A DNA stretch of 64,000 nucleotides from Clostridiales bacterium mt11 (GCA_001282665.1 LN874947.1:507563-571562); one strand, 5' to 3'; shown: positions 51,678 through 61,379, counted from the stretch's first letter. Notes: a model not told the origin generated them from the letters alone. Made by a program: numbers and translations.

Positions 51678-52613
51678 CTATTTTGATAATATCTTTTTCG
51701 CCTTATCTACTATATTTTCTACATTTAATCCATATTTTTGTAGTAGTTCATTTCCATCTCCCGATTCTCCAAAGGTATCCATAGTACCTATTCTTTCTAC
51801 ATAAGTAGGTCTATTTTCAGATACTACTTCTGCTACAGCACTGCCTAAGCCTCCAATTATATTATGCTCCTCTACTGTAACTATTCCCTTAGTTTCATTA
51901 GCTGCTTTGATTATCATATCCTTATCTATTGGTTTAATAGAAGCCATATTGATAACTCTCGCGGATATACCTTCTTTTGATAGCTCTTCAGCTGCTAATA
52001 GAGCCTTTTCTACCATAACCCCTGTAGCTATTATAGTTACATCTTTACCCTCTTTAAGCTCTACTCCTTTACCTATTTCAAATTTGTAGCTGTCGTCAAA
52101 TATAACAGGCACTTTAGACCTTCCTAATCTAATATACACTGGTCCATTATATTCTGCTGCCTTGTATATACACTGTTTTGTTTCTACTGCATCAGCAGGG
52201 TTTAATACTACCATATTTGGCAATGATCTCATCAAACTTAAGTCCTCAAGAGCTTGATGGGTAGCACCATCTTCCCCTACCATCAATCCAGCATGAGTAG
52301 CTGCTATTTTTACATTTAACTTCGGATAACATACCGAATTTCTTATTATTTCGAAAGCCCTTCCTGTAGCAAATACAGCAAAAGTACTTGCAAAAGGAAC
52401 TTTTCCAGCTGTTGATAATCCAGCTGCTGTAGCTATTAAACTTTGCTCTGCTATTCCAACATTAAAAAATCTCTCTGGATAGGCATTTTTAAAAACGCTA
52501 GTCTTTGTAGAACCTGACAGATCCGCATCTAATACTACAATATCCTCGTTTAATCCTCCTAATTCCTTTAAAGCCTCACCATAAGCATCTCTTGTCGCTA
52601 TCATGTTAGTCAT
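51678..52613 (-). CDS. Transketolase, C-terminal subunit
   Basis: 311 residues: the pyrimidine-binding domain (VLDADLSGSTKTSVFKNAYP and FFNVGIAEQSLIATAAGLS) and the C-terminal domain. Together with the N-terminal subunit it forms the thiamine-diphosphate enzyme that moves two-carbon units in the non-oxidative pentose phosphate pathway. The catalytic Glu is in NVGIAEQ. It overlaps the N-subunit gene by 8 bases and has GGAGGTGG before the ATG. Split transketolases are common in Clostridia and archaea. Confidence 0.94.
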   Translation of the reverse strand: MTNMIATRDAYGEALKELGGLNEDIVVLDADLSGSTKTSVFKNAYPERFFNVGIAEQSLIATAAGLSTAGKVPFASTFAVFATGRAFEIIRNSVCYPKLNVKIAATHAGLMVGEDGATHQALEDLSLMRSLPNMVVLNPADAVETKQCIYKAAEYNGPVYIRLGRSKVPVIFDDSYKFEIGKGVELKEGKDVTIIATGVMVEKALLAAEELSKEGISARVINMASIKPIDKDMIIKAANETKGIVTVEEHNIIGGLGSAVAEVVSENRPTYVERIGTMDTFGESGDGNELLQKYGLNVENIVDKAKKILSK

Positions 52614-53427
52614 CTAAACCACCTCCTAGTTCATCTATAGCTTTTTTAGTTTCTTCTTCTGAAGGTGCTTTACCATGCCAGCCTACTTGGTCTTCCATGA
52701 AAGATACACCTTTGCCTTTTTTTGTTTTAGCAATAATCATAGTTGGCTTTCCTTTAGTATTTTTAGCCTCATCTATTGCTTTTAATATTTGTTCAAAAGA
52801 ATGTCCATCTATATTTATTACATGCCATCCGAAAGACTTAAACTTATCGTCTATAGGTTCAATATTCATTACTTCCTCATTAGGTCCATCTATTTGTAAT
52901 CCATTATGGTCTAAAAATACGGTAAGATTGTCTAATTTATAGTGAGCTGCAAGCATTGCTGCTTCCCATATTATTCCTTCTTGCGATTCACCATCTCCAA
53001 CAAGTGCATAGACTCTATAGTCCTTTTTATCAAGTTTTCCTGCTAATGCCATTCCATTAGCTGCTGCCAATCCTTGACCTAAGGAACCAGTAGTCATATC
53101 CACCCCTGGAGTTCCTTTCATATCTGGATGGCCTTGTAGCATAGAATCTATTTTTCTTAGGTGATTTAATTCTTCTTTAGGGAAATATCCTCTTTCTGCT
53201 AGAGCTGAATAAAGGACTGGAGCGCCATGCCCTTTAGATAATACAAATCTATCTCTATCTTCCCAATGAGGGTTTTTAGGGTCTATATTCATTTCCTTAA
53301 AGTAAAGAGCCGTTACTATTTCACAAGCCGATAAAGAACCACCTGGATGACCAGATTTGGATTCATTTAGCATATTAATTATATTTATTCTCATCTTATT
53401 TGCAATATTTTCTAAATCCTTATACAT
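52606..53427 (-). CDS. Transketolase, N-terminal subunit
   Basis: 273 residues of the TPP-binding half: GHPGGSLSACEIVTALYF, DRFVLSKGHGAPVLYSALAE, TGSLGQGLAAANGMALAGK, and the TPP motif GDGESQEGIIWEAAMLAAHY. All motifs are present and the length is normal for a split enzyme. It starts 10 bases after yitT-like upstream and runs directly into the C-subunit, so all three are probably on one message. Confidence 0.94.
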   Translation of the reverse strand: MYKDLENIANKMRINIINMLNESKSGHPGGSLSACEIVTALYFKEMNIDPKNPHWEDRDRFVLSKGHGAPVLYSALAERGYFPKEELNHLRKIDSMLQGHPDMKGTPGVDMTTGSLGQGLAAANGMALAGKLDKKDYRVYALVGDGESQEGIIWEAAMLAAHYKLDNLTVFLDHNGLQIDGPNEEVMNIEPIDDKFKSFGWHVINIDGHSFEQILKAIDEAKNTKGKPTMIIAKTKKGKGVSFMEDQVGWHGKAPSEEETKKAIDELGGGLDD

Positions 53428-53437
53428 ATTATCCCTC

Positions 53438-54295
53438 CTATTGATTTTTTATTTCTTCAAATCCTTCTCCTAGCACTTCAGAAATCTCAGTTACCATTAT
53501 AAAAGCATCTTTATCAATATCATTTACTATGTCTTTAATCTTAGAAAATTGAAATCTATTGACTACACAGAGAAGTACATCTTTTTCTTCTTTTGTATAC
53601 ATTCCTTTTCCCTTAAATAAAGTAACACCTCTATCTAAGTCTTTCATTATTTTTTCACTAATCTTTTCAGGCTTATTTGTAATGATTAAGAATCCTTTTA
53701 AATAACCTATACCCTCTAACATTAAATCTATTACCTTAATCGTTACAAATAATGATATTATGGAATAAAGGGATGTCTCTACCTTTCTATCTACTATACC
53801 AGCAAAGGCTACCACTAACATATCAATGGTCATCATAAAGGTTGATATACCAACAGACGGAAACATCTTGTTGAGTATGGAACCCGCTAAATCAGTTCCC
53901 CCAGTGGTGCCGCCAAATTTAAATACTATGCCAAGACCTATACCTGATATAAGCCCACCAAAAATAGAAGCTAAAAGTAAATCTGGAGTAACAGCTTGGG
54001 CTGGTATTATCTTTAAAAACAAAGATAAAAGAGCTGTTGCGTACAATGTCTTCCATCCAAAACTCTTTCCTAAGATAACTACTCCCACAATAAACAAAGG
54101 TATATTTATAGCTAAGTTTGTAATATACACAGGTACATTGGATAGCTTTTTAAATACAATAGCAAATCCAGTTACTCCACCTGGTGCAATAGTATTTGGT
54201 TCTAAAAACAAAACCAATCCTATTGCCAGCAAAAATACACCTACTCCTAACCCTATTAATGATAATATTACCCTATACCAGTTTTTCCCTTCCAT
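53438..54295 (-). CDS. YitT-family membrane protein
   Basis: 285 residues. Five or six membrane spans in the first 200 residues (LIGLGVGVFLLAIGLVLFLEP, then GGVTGFAIV) followed by a cytosolic DUF2179 domain (about 215-280; KGMYTKEEKDVLLCVVNRF). The APGGVTGFAIV and GGTTGGTDL repeats are typical of YitT/YczE proteins. The function is unknown. It sits between tagA and the transketolase genes. Confidence 0.9.
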   Translation of the reverse strand: MEGKNWYRVILSLIGLGVGVFLLAIGLVLFLEPNTIAPGGVTGFAIVFKKLSNVPVYITNLAINIPLFIVGVVILGKSFGWKTLYATALLSLFLKIIPAQAVTPDLLLASIFGGLISGIGLGIVFKFGGTTGGTDLAGSILNKMFPSVGISTFMMTIDMLVVAFAGIVDRKVETSLYSIISLFVTIKVIDLMLEGIGYLKGFLIITNKPEKISEKIMKDLDRGVTLFKGKGMYTKEEKDVLLCVVNRFQFSKIKDIVNDIDKDAFIMVTEISEVLGEGFEEIKNQ

Positions 54296-54311
54296 AATAT
54301 ATCCTCCTATG

Positions 54312-55067
54312 TCATTCTATTATGTCTTTCGAAAAAAACACATGAAGCATAAACTTGGGCAACACCATTTGTCTTTTAATACGGGAAGGTTCCTTTATCA
54401 ATCTATAAAACCATTCTAACCCAAGCTTTTGAAAAATTTCTGGTGCTCTTTTAGTATTTCCAGATAATATATCCATAGTACCTCCGTTGCCTATAATAAC
54501 CTTGCAGTCTAGTCTATCCTTATTTTCATTTATCCAAATCTCTTGTTTAGGAAATCCTAAACCCACAAATATTATATCAGGTTTTGCCTTATTAATCTCA
54601 TCAATAATATTTAATTCTTCCTCATGACCTTTAAATCCTATATGGCTGCCTTTAAAATATCCATGATGAAAACCTGCTAATTTGATATTTGGATATTTTC
54701 TTATAATATTTTCACTTGCCTCTTTGGCTATTCCATCTTTTCCACCTAATAGAAAGATGCTATATCCTTTTTCATTAGCAATTTTAAGGATTTCCATAGA
54801 CAAATCAAAGCCTGTAACCCTTTCCTTTAGGGGCTTTTTCTTTATTTTAGCTCCATGTATAAGCCCAATACCATCTGGAATTACTAAGTCACCAGAATTG
54901 ATGATGTTTTTTATATTTTCATCTTCCCTGCAAGCCATAACGATTTCAGTATTTGGGGTATAAATAGTATGTAAACTATCTTCAGTTAAAAATTTTTCTA
55001 CAGCTTTTGTTGCATCGATTAGGGTCACATTATCTATTCTAACCCCAAATATCTTAATATTATCCAA
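54312..55067 (-). CDS. TagA/WecG/CpsF-family glycosyltransferase
   Basis: About 251 residues, start taken as TTG at 55067 because AGTAGGTGG lies just upstream and a GTG at 55076 falls inside it. Family signature: YTPNTEIVMACREDENIKNI (about 35-54), PDGIGLIHGAKI, VFLLGG-like FLLGGKDGIAKEA, and VGLGFPKQEIWINENKDRL. Members add N-acetylmannosamine to undecaprenyl-PP-GlcNAc, making the linkage unit of wall teichoic acid or a secondary cell-wall polymer. In many Clostridia tagA sits next to csaB, as here. Membrane-associated at the inner face. Confidence 0.9.
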   Translation of the reverse strand: MDNIKIFGVRIDNVTLIDATKAVEKFLTEDSLHTIYTPNTEIVMACREDENIKNIINSGDLVIPDGIGLIHGAKIKKKPLKERVTGFDLSMEILKIANEKGYSIFLLGGKDGIAKEASENIIRKYPNIKLAGFHHGYFKGSHIGFKGHEEELNIIDEINKAKPDIIFVGLGFPKQEIWINENKDRLDCKVIIGNGGTMDILSGNTKRAPEIFQKLGLEWFYRLIKEPSRIKRQMVLPKFMLHVFFSKDIIE

Positions 55068-55076
55068 ACTTACCAC

Positions 55077-56171
55077 CTACTTTTTCAAAAGTTCCAGTGC
55101 CATACATATATTCTTAAGGGTCTTGTCTCTCATTTCCTTATTTACTTCTATGAGTTCATCCCTTAATCTATCTCTATTCTCCCAAACATATTGGATATTT
55201 TCAACTAGTTCAGTATATTTCATATCTTCTACTGAACACATATGCTCCATATGTATTGACTTTAAGAAACCTACGATTTTAGGATCATAGACGATGCCTA
55301 CCATGGGTATGCCTTGGGTGGCAGCATATATGAGGGAATGAAGTCTCATAGCAACTATTATCTCCAATCTATTTATAACTCCCATAATATCTTCAACGCT
55401 ATATTTATTGGAAAGGATATAACAGCCTTCACCAGTTACTCTATCTAAAATGTCCTCACTTATGGACAAATCCTCTGGATAATGCATAGGAATTAAAACC
55501 ACATTAACTCCATATTCTTCTATAATGTAATCTATAGCCTTAGCCATACTGTCTATTAAATTTTCTCCGTTATCCCACCTTCTAACAGAAACTCCTACTA
55601 GCAATTTGTCATCTGGTATTCCTTCTTCTTTAAGAATTACATCAATTCCCTCTTCTTTCGTAGGCTCTAAGGTAAACACTGGATCTGCCGTAACATGAAT
55701 ATTTTTATTCTTAACTCCTAAATCCTTAAGGAATAGGTTTGATTCCTCATCTCTTAAAGTAATTAAATCCACCTTGTTTAAAATCTTTCTAGTTAAAAAT
55801 CTATTTATCCTTCTATTAATTGGACCTATGCCATTAGCATACACCATTACAGGTTTATTAAACATTTTAGCTAATTTCATAAGAACTATATAATATAATA
55901 AGGAACGAGTACTAGTTACATCTTGTAAAAGGCTACCTCCACCAGATATAAATAAATCACAATCTTTAATTGTTTTGACTATATCTCTTATTCCAAATCT
56001 ATTTACTGCTTTTATATTATAAATTTTTTCGGTATAAGTGGGATTGTTAGAGAAAGCAGTTATTTCTATTGAGCTATCAGTTTCCTTTAAGTCCTTGACT
56101 ATAGCTTTTAAGATAGCATCATCACCACTGTTATCAAATCCATAATATCCAGATATTAGAATCTTCTTCAT
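55077..56171 (-). CDS. csaB: CsaB polysaccharide pyruvyl transferase
   Basis: 364 residues. CsaB adds a pyruvate ketal to a wall polysaccharide that is then the anchor for SLH-domain surface proteins. Visible: SGYYGFDNSGDDAILKAIVKDL (split over about 7-28), SGGGSLLQDVTSTRSLLYY, and MRLHSLIYAATQGIPMVGIVYDPKI. This predicts an S-layer or other SLH proteins elsewhere in the genome. AAAGGAG precedes the ATG. It follows the polymerase by 21 bases and is one base from tagA. Confidence 0.93.
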   Translation of the reverse strand: MKKILISGYYGFDNSGDDAILKAIVKDLKETDSSIEITAFSNNPTYTEKIYNIKAVNRFGIRDIVKTIKDCDLFISGGGSLLQDVTSTRSLLYYIVLMKLAKMFNKPVMVYANGIGPINRRINRFLTRKILNKVDLITLRDEESNLFLKDLGVKNKNIHVTADPVFTLEPTKEEGIDVILKEEGIPDDKLLVGVSVRRWDNGENLIDSMAKAIDYIIEEYGVNVVLIPMHYPEDLSISEDILDRVTGEGCYILSNKYSVEDIMGVINRLEIIVAMRLHSLIYAATQGIPMVGIVYDPKIVGFLKSIHMEHMCSVEDMKYTELVENIQYVWENRDRLRDELIEVNKEMRDKTLKNICMALELLKK

Positions 56172-56192
56172 TTGGATGACTCCTTTAATAAT

Positions 56193-57536
56193 CTATTCAT
56201 TACACTGTTCTAAATTTTTATTGAACTCCAATATATACCCTGTTACTCCAATGGATATCAATATCCATAACATCAAAACAATTCTGTCACTAAAGAAAAT
56301 ATAATCTACCAATCCATGTAAAAGTATACCTGCTATTGAAGCGAATATGGAGATGCTAACTCTTTTCATTTTAATATCTATACCCTTAGCAAAGGTTATT
56401 AAGTTTAACCTCATGGAATTAAATATAAAAACTATAAATCCAACAATGCCAAATATTCCCGTTTCAACGAACACCTGCAAAAATATATTATGGGAATGAA
56501 CGGCTACAATTCCCTGTCTCATATATCGGGGGTATACAGCTTTAAAAGCATTTAGCCCTAATCCAACGCCATTAATCCAATAATCCCTAATCATATCAAT
56601 AGTTGCCCTCCATAAAGGGAACCTATAAGCGGTGGAACTATCTTTCATATTCCCAATAGTAGATATTCTAGTCATAATTGCTTTAGGCGAAATAGCTATT
56701 AATCCTATGCCCCCTGCAATATAGAGTAAAAACAGCCTTCTATCTACGAATATTGCAAATATCAACATGGATAAAAATAGTCCAAGCCAACCTCCTCTTG
56801 AGAAGGTAAGCAAGATACATAGTCCTTGAGCAGCGGCAGCTAGCAGAAATATAAATTTTTTAAATATGCTGTTAGCATTCCATAAAAGAGCAAAGGTTAT
56901 AGGAATAGTAAGTATTAGATATTCTGCTAAAACATTGGGATTATCAAAAGTAGAAATTACCCTAGTTTCAATATCTGGATTTAACTCCTTATCCACCCAG
57001 CTTTCCTTTAATTCCACACCTGTCTTATATTGATAAATGCCGTATAGCCCTACTATTGTTGCAGAGATTACTACTGCCAATACTAAATAGTAGAACTTCT
57101 CCTTAGAATCTATCAAATTGACAGCTAAAACCAAAAATATAAAAGAAATTATATAAACAACTAATTTTAACATACTTTGTCTTAAAGTAATAGAGGTCAC
57201 GCCTGCAAATATTAACGATATCGCAAACAAACCTATAGAATATTTAATAGGAATTTCTTTGAACTTAAAATCATCATCTCTAATCATCTTTATTATGAAG
57301 GACAACACTACCCATCCGAATAGCAATACAACATATCTAAATGAAATTAAAGGCAATGTAAAAGCTGTTAAATACAAGCCAACTTCCGGTCTATAGAAAA
57401 TGACGATTAATCCAATACAGCCAAATATTATCTTTAATCCCTTCATGAAGGGGAACAAAGATAATATAATTCCTATTAATAATCCAAATAAAATTCCAAC
57501 TATTTTAACTTTATTGTCATTAAGAAAATGATCCAT
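56193..57536 (-). CDS. O-antigen ligase/polymerase-family membrane protein
   Basis: 447 residues from the ATG at 57536, with GGAGAG upstream. About 11-12 membrane spans are seen, with a large outside loop (about 300-370) containing PLWRATIDMIRDYWINGVGL and HSHNIFLQVFVETGIFG, the Wzy/WaaL-type signature with a conserved histidine. It probably polymerises or ligates a lipid-linked oligosaccharide outside the cell. It sits in the middle of the surface-polysaccharide genes. Confidence 0.88.
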   Translation of the reverse strand: MDHFLNDNKVKIVGILFGLLIGIILSLFPFMKGLKIIFGCIGLIVIFYRPEVGLYLTAFTLPLISFRYVVLLFGWVVLSFIIKMIRDDDFKFKEIPIKYSIGLFAISLIFAGVTSITLRQSMLKLVVYIISFIFLVLAVNLIDSKEKFYYLVLAVVISATIVGLYGIYQYKTGVELKESWVDKELNPDIETRVISTFDNPNVLAEYLILTIPITFALLWNANSIFKKFIFLLAAAAQGLCILLTFSRGGWLGLFLSMLIFAIFVDRRLFLLYIAGGIGLIAISPKAIMTRISTIGNMKDSSTAYRFPLWRATIDMIRDYWINGVGLGLNAFKAVYPRYMRQGIVAVHSHNIFLQVFVETGIFGIVGFIVFIFNSMRLNLITFAKGIDIKMKRVSISIFASIAGILLHGLVDYIFFSDRIVLMLWILISIGVTGYILEFNKNLEQCNE

Positions 57537-57561
57537 CTTTTTCTCTCCTAATAGTTTTATA

Positions 57562-58089
57562 TTAACTGTTATAGTCAAAAATCTTCTTTATAAGCCCTAC
57601 AAACTTGCTCTCAGTAAAAATTGCCTTTGTTTCAACATTTAAAAATCCAATTATCAATGGTAAAATACCTAATACCATAAAAAATAGTATTCTTTTCATG
57701 GAGTATATTCCCTTTGCAAGAGATAATACGCCATAAGAAAACAATCCAGTTCCAAATAGGATGAATAAAAATCTATAGACATCTGAAGCAATCGCAGAAT
57801 TTATATCCCTAATTCCACTTAATAAACAGCTTTCAGCAATGGCTTTTGAAAATAGATTCCTTATAGCATTAAATATTTTATAAAGCATTGCCTTAGCTTT
57901 TCCTATGATGTTTTTTAAATTTCCATTATCTCCATAGATGTTTTTATCATTTAACAATTTGGAAATGATGAAACTTTTATTTAAACTATTTACTAAACTT
58001 CTTCCAATCTTTGAGAGGATTTTATGGGTAAAACTATTTTGCCATAAATTTGCCATCAAACTTGAGCTTATGGTATTTTGTTCTTTCAT
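57562..58089 (-). CDS. Membrane protein of the polysaccharide cluster, unknown
   Basis: 175 residues. The first 100 residues are amphipathic and S/N/K-rich; two spans lie at about 106-125 and 130-150 (FLFILFGTGLFSYGVLSLAK and ILFFMVLGILPLIIGFLNVE). No recognised domain. It is 12 bases after a DUF4330 gene and 26 bases before the polymerase start, so it is part of the operon and may be an accessory of polymerase or export. AGAGGGTG precedes the ATG. Confidence 0.75.
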   Translation of the reverse strand: MKEQNTISSSLMANLWQNSFTHKILSKIGRSLVNSLNKSFIISKLLNDKNIYGDNGNLKNIIGKAKAMLYKIFNAIRNLFSKAIAESCLLSGIRDINSAIASDVYRFLFILFGTGLFSYGVLSLAKGIYSMKRILFFMVLGILPLIIGFLNVETKAIFTESKFVGLIKKIFDYNS

Positions 58090-58100
58090 AACTACACCCT

Positions 58101-58595
58101 CTATTCTTCTTTTGGATTTACTTCTAATACTATGGAATCAAGAGCATAGGTCTTAGTCCTTAATACCAGCTTGTTTCCTATTCTCAATTCCTTGTTCCCT
58201 GACATAATAGCATTTTCTGTAATCATGGCTTTAGCATCTACTGTAATCAGTAAATCGTACCTATCTGGTATTTCTGCTATCTTTATTTCTCCATCTATAG
58301 TTGCTACTTCTGTAGAGGCTGGATTTACTTCGATGTTTTTTATTTCACCTAGTACTATTCCTGTGTCGTATTCCTTTAATATATCCCCTTCTTTTATCAT
58401 ATCAACGCCAAGCTTTTCTCTTTCCATTACTATAATCTTCAATTCTACAGGTTTAGGCTTAATAACATTAGTAGGGTTTACCTTTTTTACCTTATAGAAT
58501 CCGCCTACACCAAGAACTACGATCATAGCTATAATAAATAGATCCAGAATATTAAATTTACCAAAAAGTCTTCCCTTCTTATCTATCAGCGACAT
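58101..58595 (-). CDS. DUF4330 protein (second)
   Basis: 164 residues: one N-terminal span (about 15-35; NILDLFIIAMIVVLGVGGFY) and a beta-rich outside domain (about 45-160) of the DUF4330 type, with repeated D-x-hydrophobic strands such as GDILKEYDTGIVLGEIKNIE. Sequence relation to the next gene upstream (58615-59076) indicates a tandem duplication that has diverged. Function unknown; DUF4330 genes recur in clostridial surface-polysaccharide clusters in my memory. Confidence 0.8.
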   Translation of the reverse strand: MSLIDKKGRLFGKFNILDLFIIAMIVVLGVGGFYKVKKVNPTNVIKPKPVELKIIVMEREKLGVDMIKEGDILKEYDTGIVLGEIKNIEVNPASTEVATIDGEIKIAEIPDRYDLLITVDAKAMITENAIMSGNKELRIGNKLVLRTKTYALDSIVLEVNPKEE

Positions 58596-58614
58596 ATTTC
58601 TTTCCTCCCTAGAA

Positions 58615-59076
58615 TTATTCCAGTACTTCTATATTTGTAATAGTTGATTTTATAGCAGATATATTGCTTTTTAAAAGTATTGTACCTTCTATTCTCATAT
58701 CCCTATCTCCCATACGAATATAATCATCAGTAATAACCGCATCACCTCTTAAAGTAATATACACATCATACTTATTAGGTAATTTACTTTTTACTATTCT
58801 GCCATCTCCTGTTTCCACATAATCGTAGCCTTCCTTGATATCTTTTTTAACAACTTCTCCTATAACTTGATTGGTATCTTTGTCTTTAAATGTATCTCCA
58901 ATCCTTATACCATTTGCAGTTGCCATTAATACCCCGTTTATTCGATAAGTTACTTCTACAGGAACCTTATCTACAGCTACGCCTTTAGGCTTCAATATAT
59001 AAGAGTATCCACCATAAAGGACGGCTACTATCAACACTATGATAACTATATCAACCCAATTAAATTTTCTTTTCAT
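58615..59076 (-). CDS. DUF4330 protein (first)
   Basis: 153 residues with an N-terminal span (about 5-25; WVDIVIIVLIVAVLYGGYSY) and an outside beta domain: YRINGVLMATANGIRIGDTF and GRIVKSKLPNKYDVYITLRG. It aligns by eye with the second copy, including GDxxxDxxTxxVxGEVxxxxI and NKYDVYIT/DRYDLLIT. Function unknown. GTAGGTG precedes the ATG. Confidence 0.8.
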   Translation of the reverse strand: MKRKFNWVDIVIIVLIVAVLYGGYSYILKPKGVAVDKVPVEVTYRINGVLMATANGIRIGDTFKDKDTNQVIGEVVKKDIKEGYDYVETGDGRIVKSKLPNKYDVYITLRGDAVITDDYIRMGDRDMRIEGTILLKSNISAIKSTITNIEVLE

Positions 59077-59086
59077 ATCTTAACAC

Positions 59087-60205
59087 CTACCTGCTTAATA
59101 TTTGTTGGTATATCAATATTTGCTTATCAGCCATTTTTTCAGAAGAATAAAATTCGTTTATCTTTTTATATAGATTATTTCCTAAGGTTTTTCTTAAATC
59201 CTCATCCTCTACTAATCTCAATATGTGACCAGACAATGTATCTACATCACCAGGTTCAAACATCAATCCCGTTTCTCCATTAACTACTAAATCCTTTACG
59301 CCTCCTACATTAGAAGCGATTATAGGCTTTTTAAATACTCCACCTTCTAATATGGCATAAGGAAAACTTTCACTGTGAGATGTACTGGTGTTTATATCTA
59401 TTTCATCTATAAAACTATATGGATCCCTTATGTATCCTAATAGATGCACCTTGTCCTCAATGTCTAATTCATTTATGAGCTTAACTAGATTTTCCTTTTC
59501 CTCTCCATCTCCAGCAACGAAAAATTCTACATCCTGTCTTACCTCCAACACCTTATGGGCAGCTTTTATAAATACTTCAACGCCTTTTACGGGATATAAT
59601 CTAGCTAATATTCCTACCTTTACCGTATTTTCATCTATATCCATTCCTTGCTCTTTTAAAAAGCTTTTATTTATCTCTTTCGACTCCAATTCAGCAACAT
59701 TTATTCCATTATACACAGTCATTATTCTTTCAGGAGCAAATCCCCTATCTATAAGCATATCTCTGAAACTCTCTGAAACTCCTATATAGTAGTCCATGTG
59801 TTTTAAGGATATATAGTTTAAATTTCTGTAAACCAAATCCTTATAAAAACTCCCCTTAAAATCAAGTTTATAATCGCTATGGACCGTAGTAACAGCAGGA
59901 ATTTTATAAAATTTCTTGAGAAGATATGTAATAAAGTTTGCTCTTGCACCATGACAGTGTATTAAATCATATTTTCCCTCTTTAATTTCCTTTATCAGCC
60001 TTTTTATTACCGATAGATTATATCGTTTTTTTTGTTCGTAGACCTCGATATCTATACCTTTTTCTTTAATCTCATAATAGAATTCGCCTTTTAAAAAGCA
60101 AATTATTTTGACATCTATTCTCTTGTCCAATTCTTGCAACAAGTTTACTACATGGGTTTTTGCTCCCCCCGTATCTCCTCCACTAATTAAATGTAAAACT
60201 TTCAT
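59087..60205 (-). CDS. GT4-family glycosyltransferase
   Basis: 372 residues with a GT-B fold: N-terminal LHLISGGDTGGAKTHVVNLL (about 4-23), C-terminal Rossmann KVGILARLYPVKGVEVFIKA, and the retaining E-x7-E element in SHSESFPYAILEGG. It transfers an activated sugar to a lipid-linked acceptor at the inner face of the membrane; donor and acceptor cannot be read. Its ATG is separated from a strong AAAGGAGGG site by a hairpin and a tiny frame. Confidence 0.9.
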   Translation of the reverse strand: MKVLHLISGGDTGGAKTHVVNLLQELDKRIDVKIICFLKGEFYYEIKEKGIDIEVYEQKKRYNLSVIKRLIKEIKEGKYDLIHCHGARANFITYLLKKFYKIPAVTTVHSDYKLDFKGSFYKDLVYRNLNYISLKHMDYYIGVSESFRDMLIDRGFAPERIMTVYNGINVAELESKEINKSFLKEQGMDIDENTVKVGILARLYPVKGVEVFIKAAHKVLEVRQDVEFFVAGDGEEKENLVKLINELDIEDKVHLLGYIRDPYSFIDEIDINTSTSHSESFPYAILEGGVFKKPIIASNVGGVKDLVVNGETGLMFEPGDVDTLSGHILRLVEDEDLRKTLGNNLYKKINEFYSSEKMADKQILIYQQILSR

Positions 60206-60209
60206 TATG

Positions 60210-60236
60210 TTAACCTATCCACATAGATAGGTTCAA
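60210..60236 (-). other. Small upstream frame and hairpin before the glycosyltransferase
   Basis: The hairpin AACCTATC/GATAGGTT (60212-60233) lies between a strong AAAGGAGGG (60237-60245) and the GT ATG (60205). A frame of eight codons (MNLSMWIG) spans it and ends four bases before that ATG. It could couple translation, or it could be chance. Confidence 0.35.
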
Positions 60237-60266
60237 CCCTCCTTTATATATAATTCCTGCGTTTTT

Positions 60267-61352
60267 TTACTTTGCATTTAAACTACTATATAATTTATAG
60301 GTTTCATCTAACATTTTATTCTGGGAAAAATTATCCTTAACCAAATTCCTAGAATTTGATTTTACTAATTCATATTCCTGTTTATTATTATACAAATCAA
60401 TAATTGCTTTAGCAAATTTTTTTGTATCTCCGAAAGGTATTAATTTCCCGCAATTACCTTTTTCAAATATTTCAGGAACTCCACCTACTTCTGTGGCAAC
60501 TACAGGTCTACAACAGGATAAAGCTTCTATTATTGAAAAAGAAATGGCTTCACTTTCTGAAGGAGATACGTATATATCAGCAGCAGACAAAATTTGAGGA
60601 ATATCCTCTCTATATCCTAAAAAAATAATCTGTTCTTCTAAACCATATTTTTTTACTTTTTGCTCAATAAAATCTTGTTCTTCTCCTACTCCTGCTAATA
60701 AAACCTTAAAATCTGAAATATGTCTTTCTAACTCCTTTAAACCTTCAATTAAAAAATCATGACCTTTTGCCTTATTAAATCTAGAAACGGTGGTTAAAAC
60801 AAGGGTATCACTATTAATAGACAGCTGTTCTCTTAAAGTGCCCTCCATTGGTACAAAATAATTAGTATCAACACCATTGTAGATTACTTTAGTTTTGTTA
60901 GAAGAAATCCCTTCTTTTATTAAAGAATCTTCAACAGCTTCTGAGACACATACAATTTTATCAACAAATTTAGAAAATATTTTATTAAAAAATCTTATTA
61001 TGCCTTTATTCTCTGCCATTAGATGAGCTGTCCATATTACCTTTACCTTTGGATTAAATATCTTTGATAAAATCCCAATATAGTTCTCTCTTAAAAAATG
61101 AGTCTGTATTATGTCGATGTCATTTGTCTTACAGTAGGCAGCAATTTTTTTGGCAGCTTTAATATCGAATACATTTTTCATCTTTATTATTTCCACATTC
61201 TTGCATTTTTCTTCAATTTTTGGGTGATTAGAACCCTTATGATTGCAGATAACAAAAAAATTAACATCTTCTTTTAAGTTATCGATTACATTATATAGAT
61301 AAGTTTCTGCTCCACCTTTTTCTATACTGAAGATTATCTGAAGTATATTCAA
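60267..61352 (-). CDS. GT4-family glycosyltransferase
   Basis: About 363 residues, start taken as TTG at 61352, eight bases after AAAGGAG; an ATG at 61358 is only two bases from the site. GT-B fold: NILQIIFSIEKGGAETYLYN at the N-terminus, VLTTVSRFNKAKGHDFLIEG, and E-x7-E in SPSESEAISFSIIEAL. Related to the previous transferase in fold and group but clearly different in sequence. A part of the same surface polymer pathway. Confidence 0.9.
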   Translation of the reverse strand: MNILQIIFSIEKGGAETYLYNVIDNLKEDVNFFVICNHKGSNHPKIEEKCKNVEIIKMKNVFDIKAAKKIAAYCKTNDIDIIQTHFLRENYIGILSKIFNPKVKVIWTAHLMAENKGIIRFFNKIFSKFVDKIVCVSEAVEDSLIKEGISSNKTKVIYNGVDTNYFVPMEGTLREQLSINSDTLVLTTVSRFNKAKGHDFLIEGLKELERHISDFKVLLAGVGEEQDFIEQKVKKYGLEEQIIFLGYREDIPQILSAADIYVSPSESEAISFSIIEALSCCRPVVATEVGGVPEIFEKGNCGKLIPFGDTKKFAKAIIDLYNNKQEYELVKSNSRNLVKDNFSQNKMLDETYKLYSSLNAK

Positions 61353-61379
61353 GGTCATTTCTCCTTTCAACTATATCTC

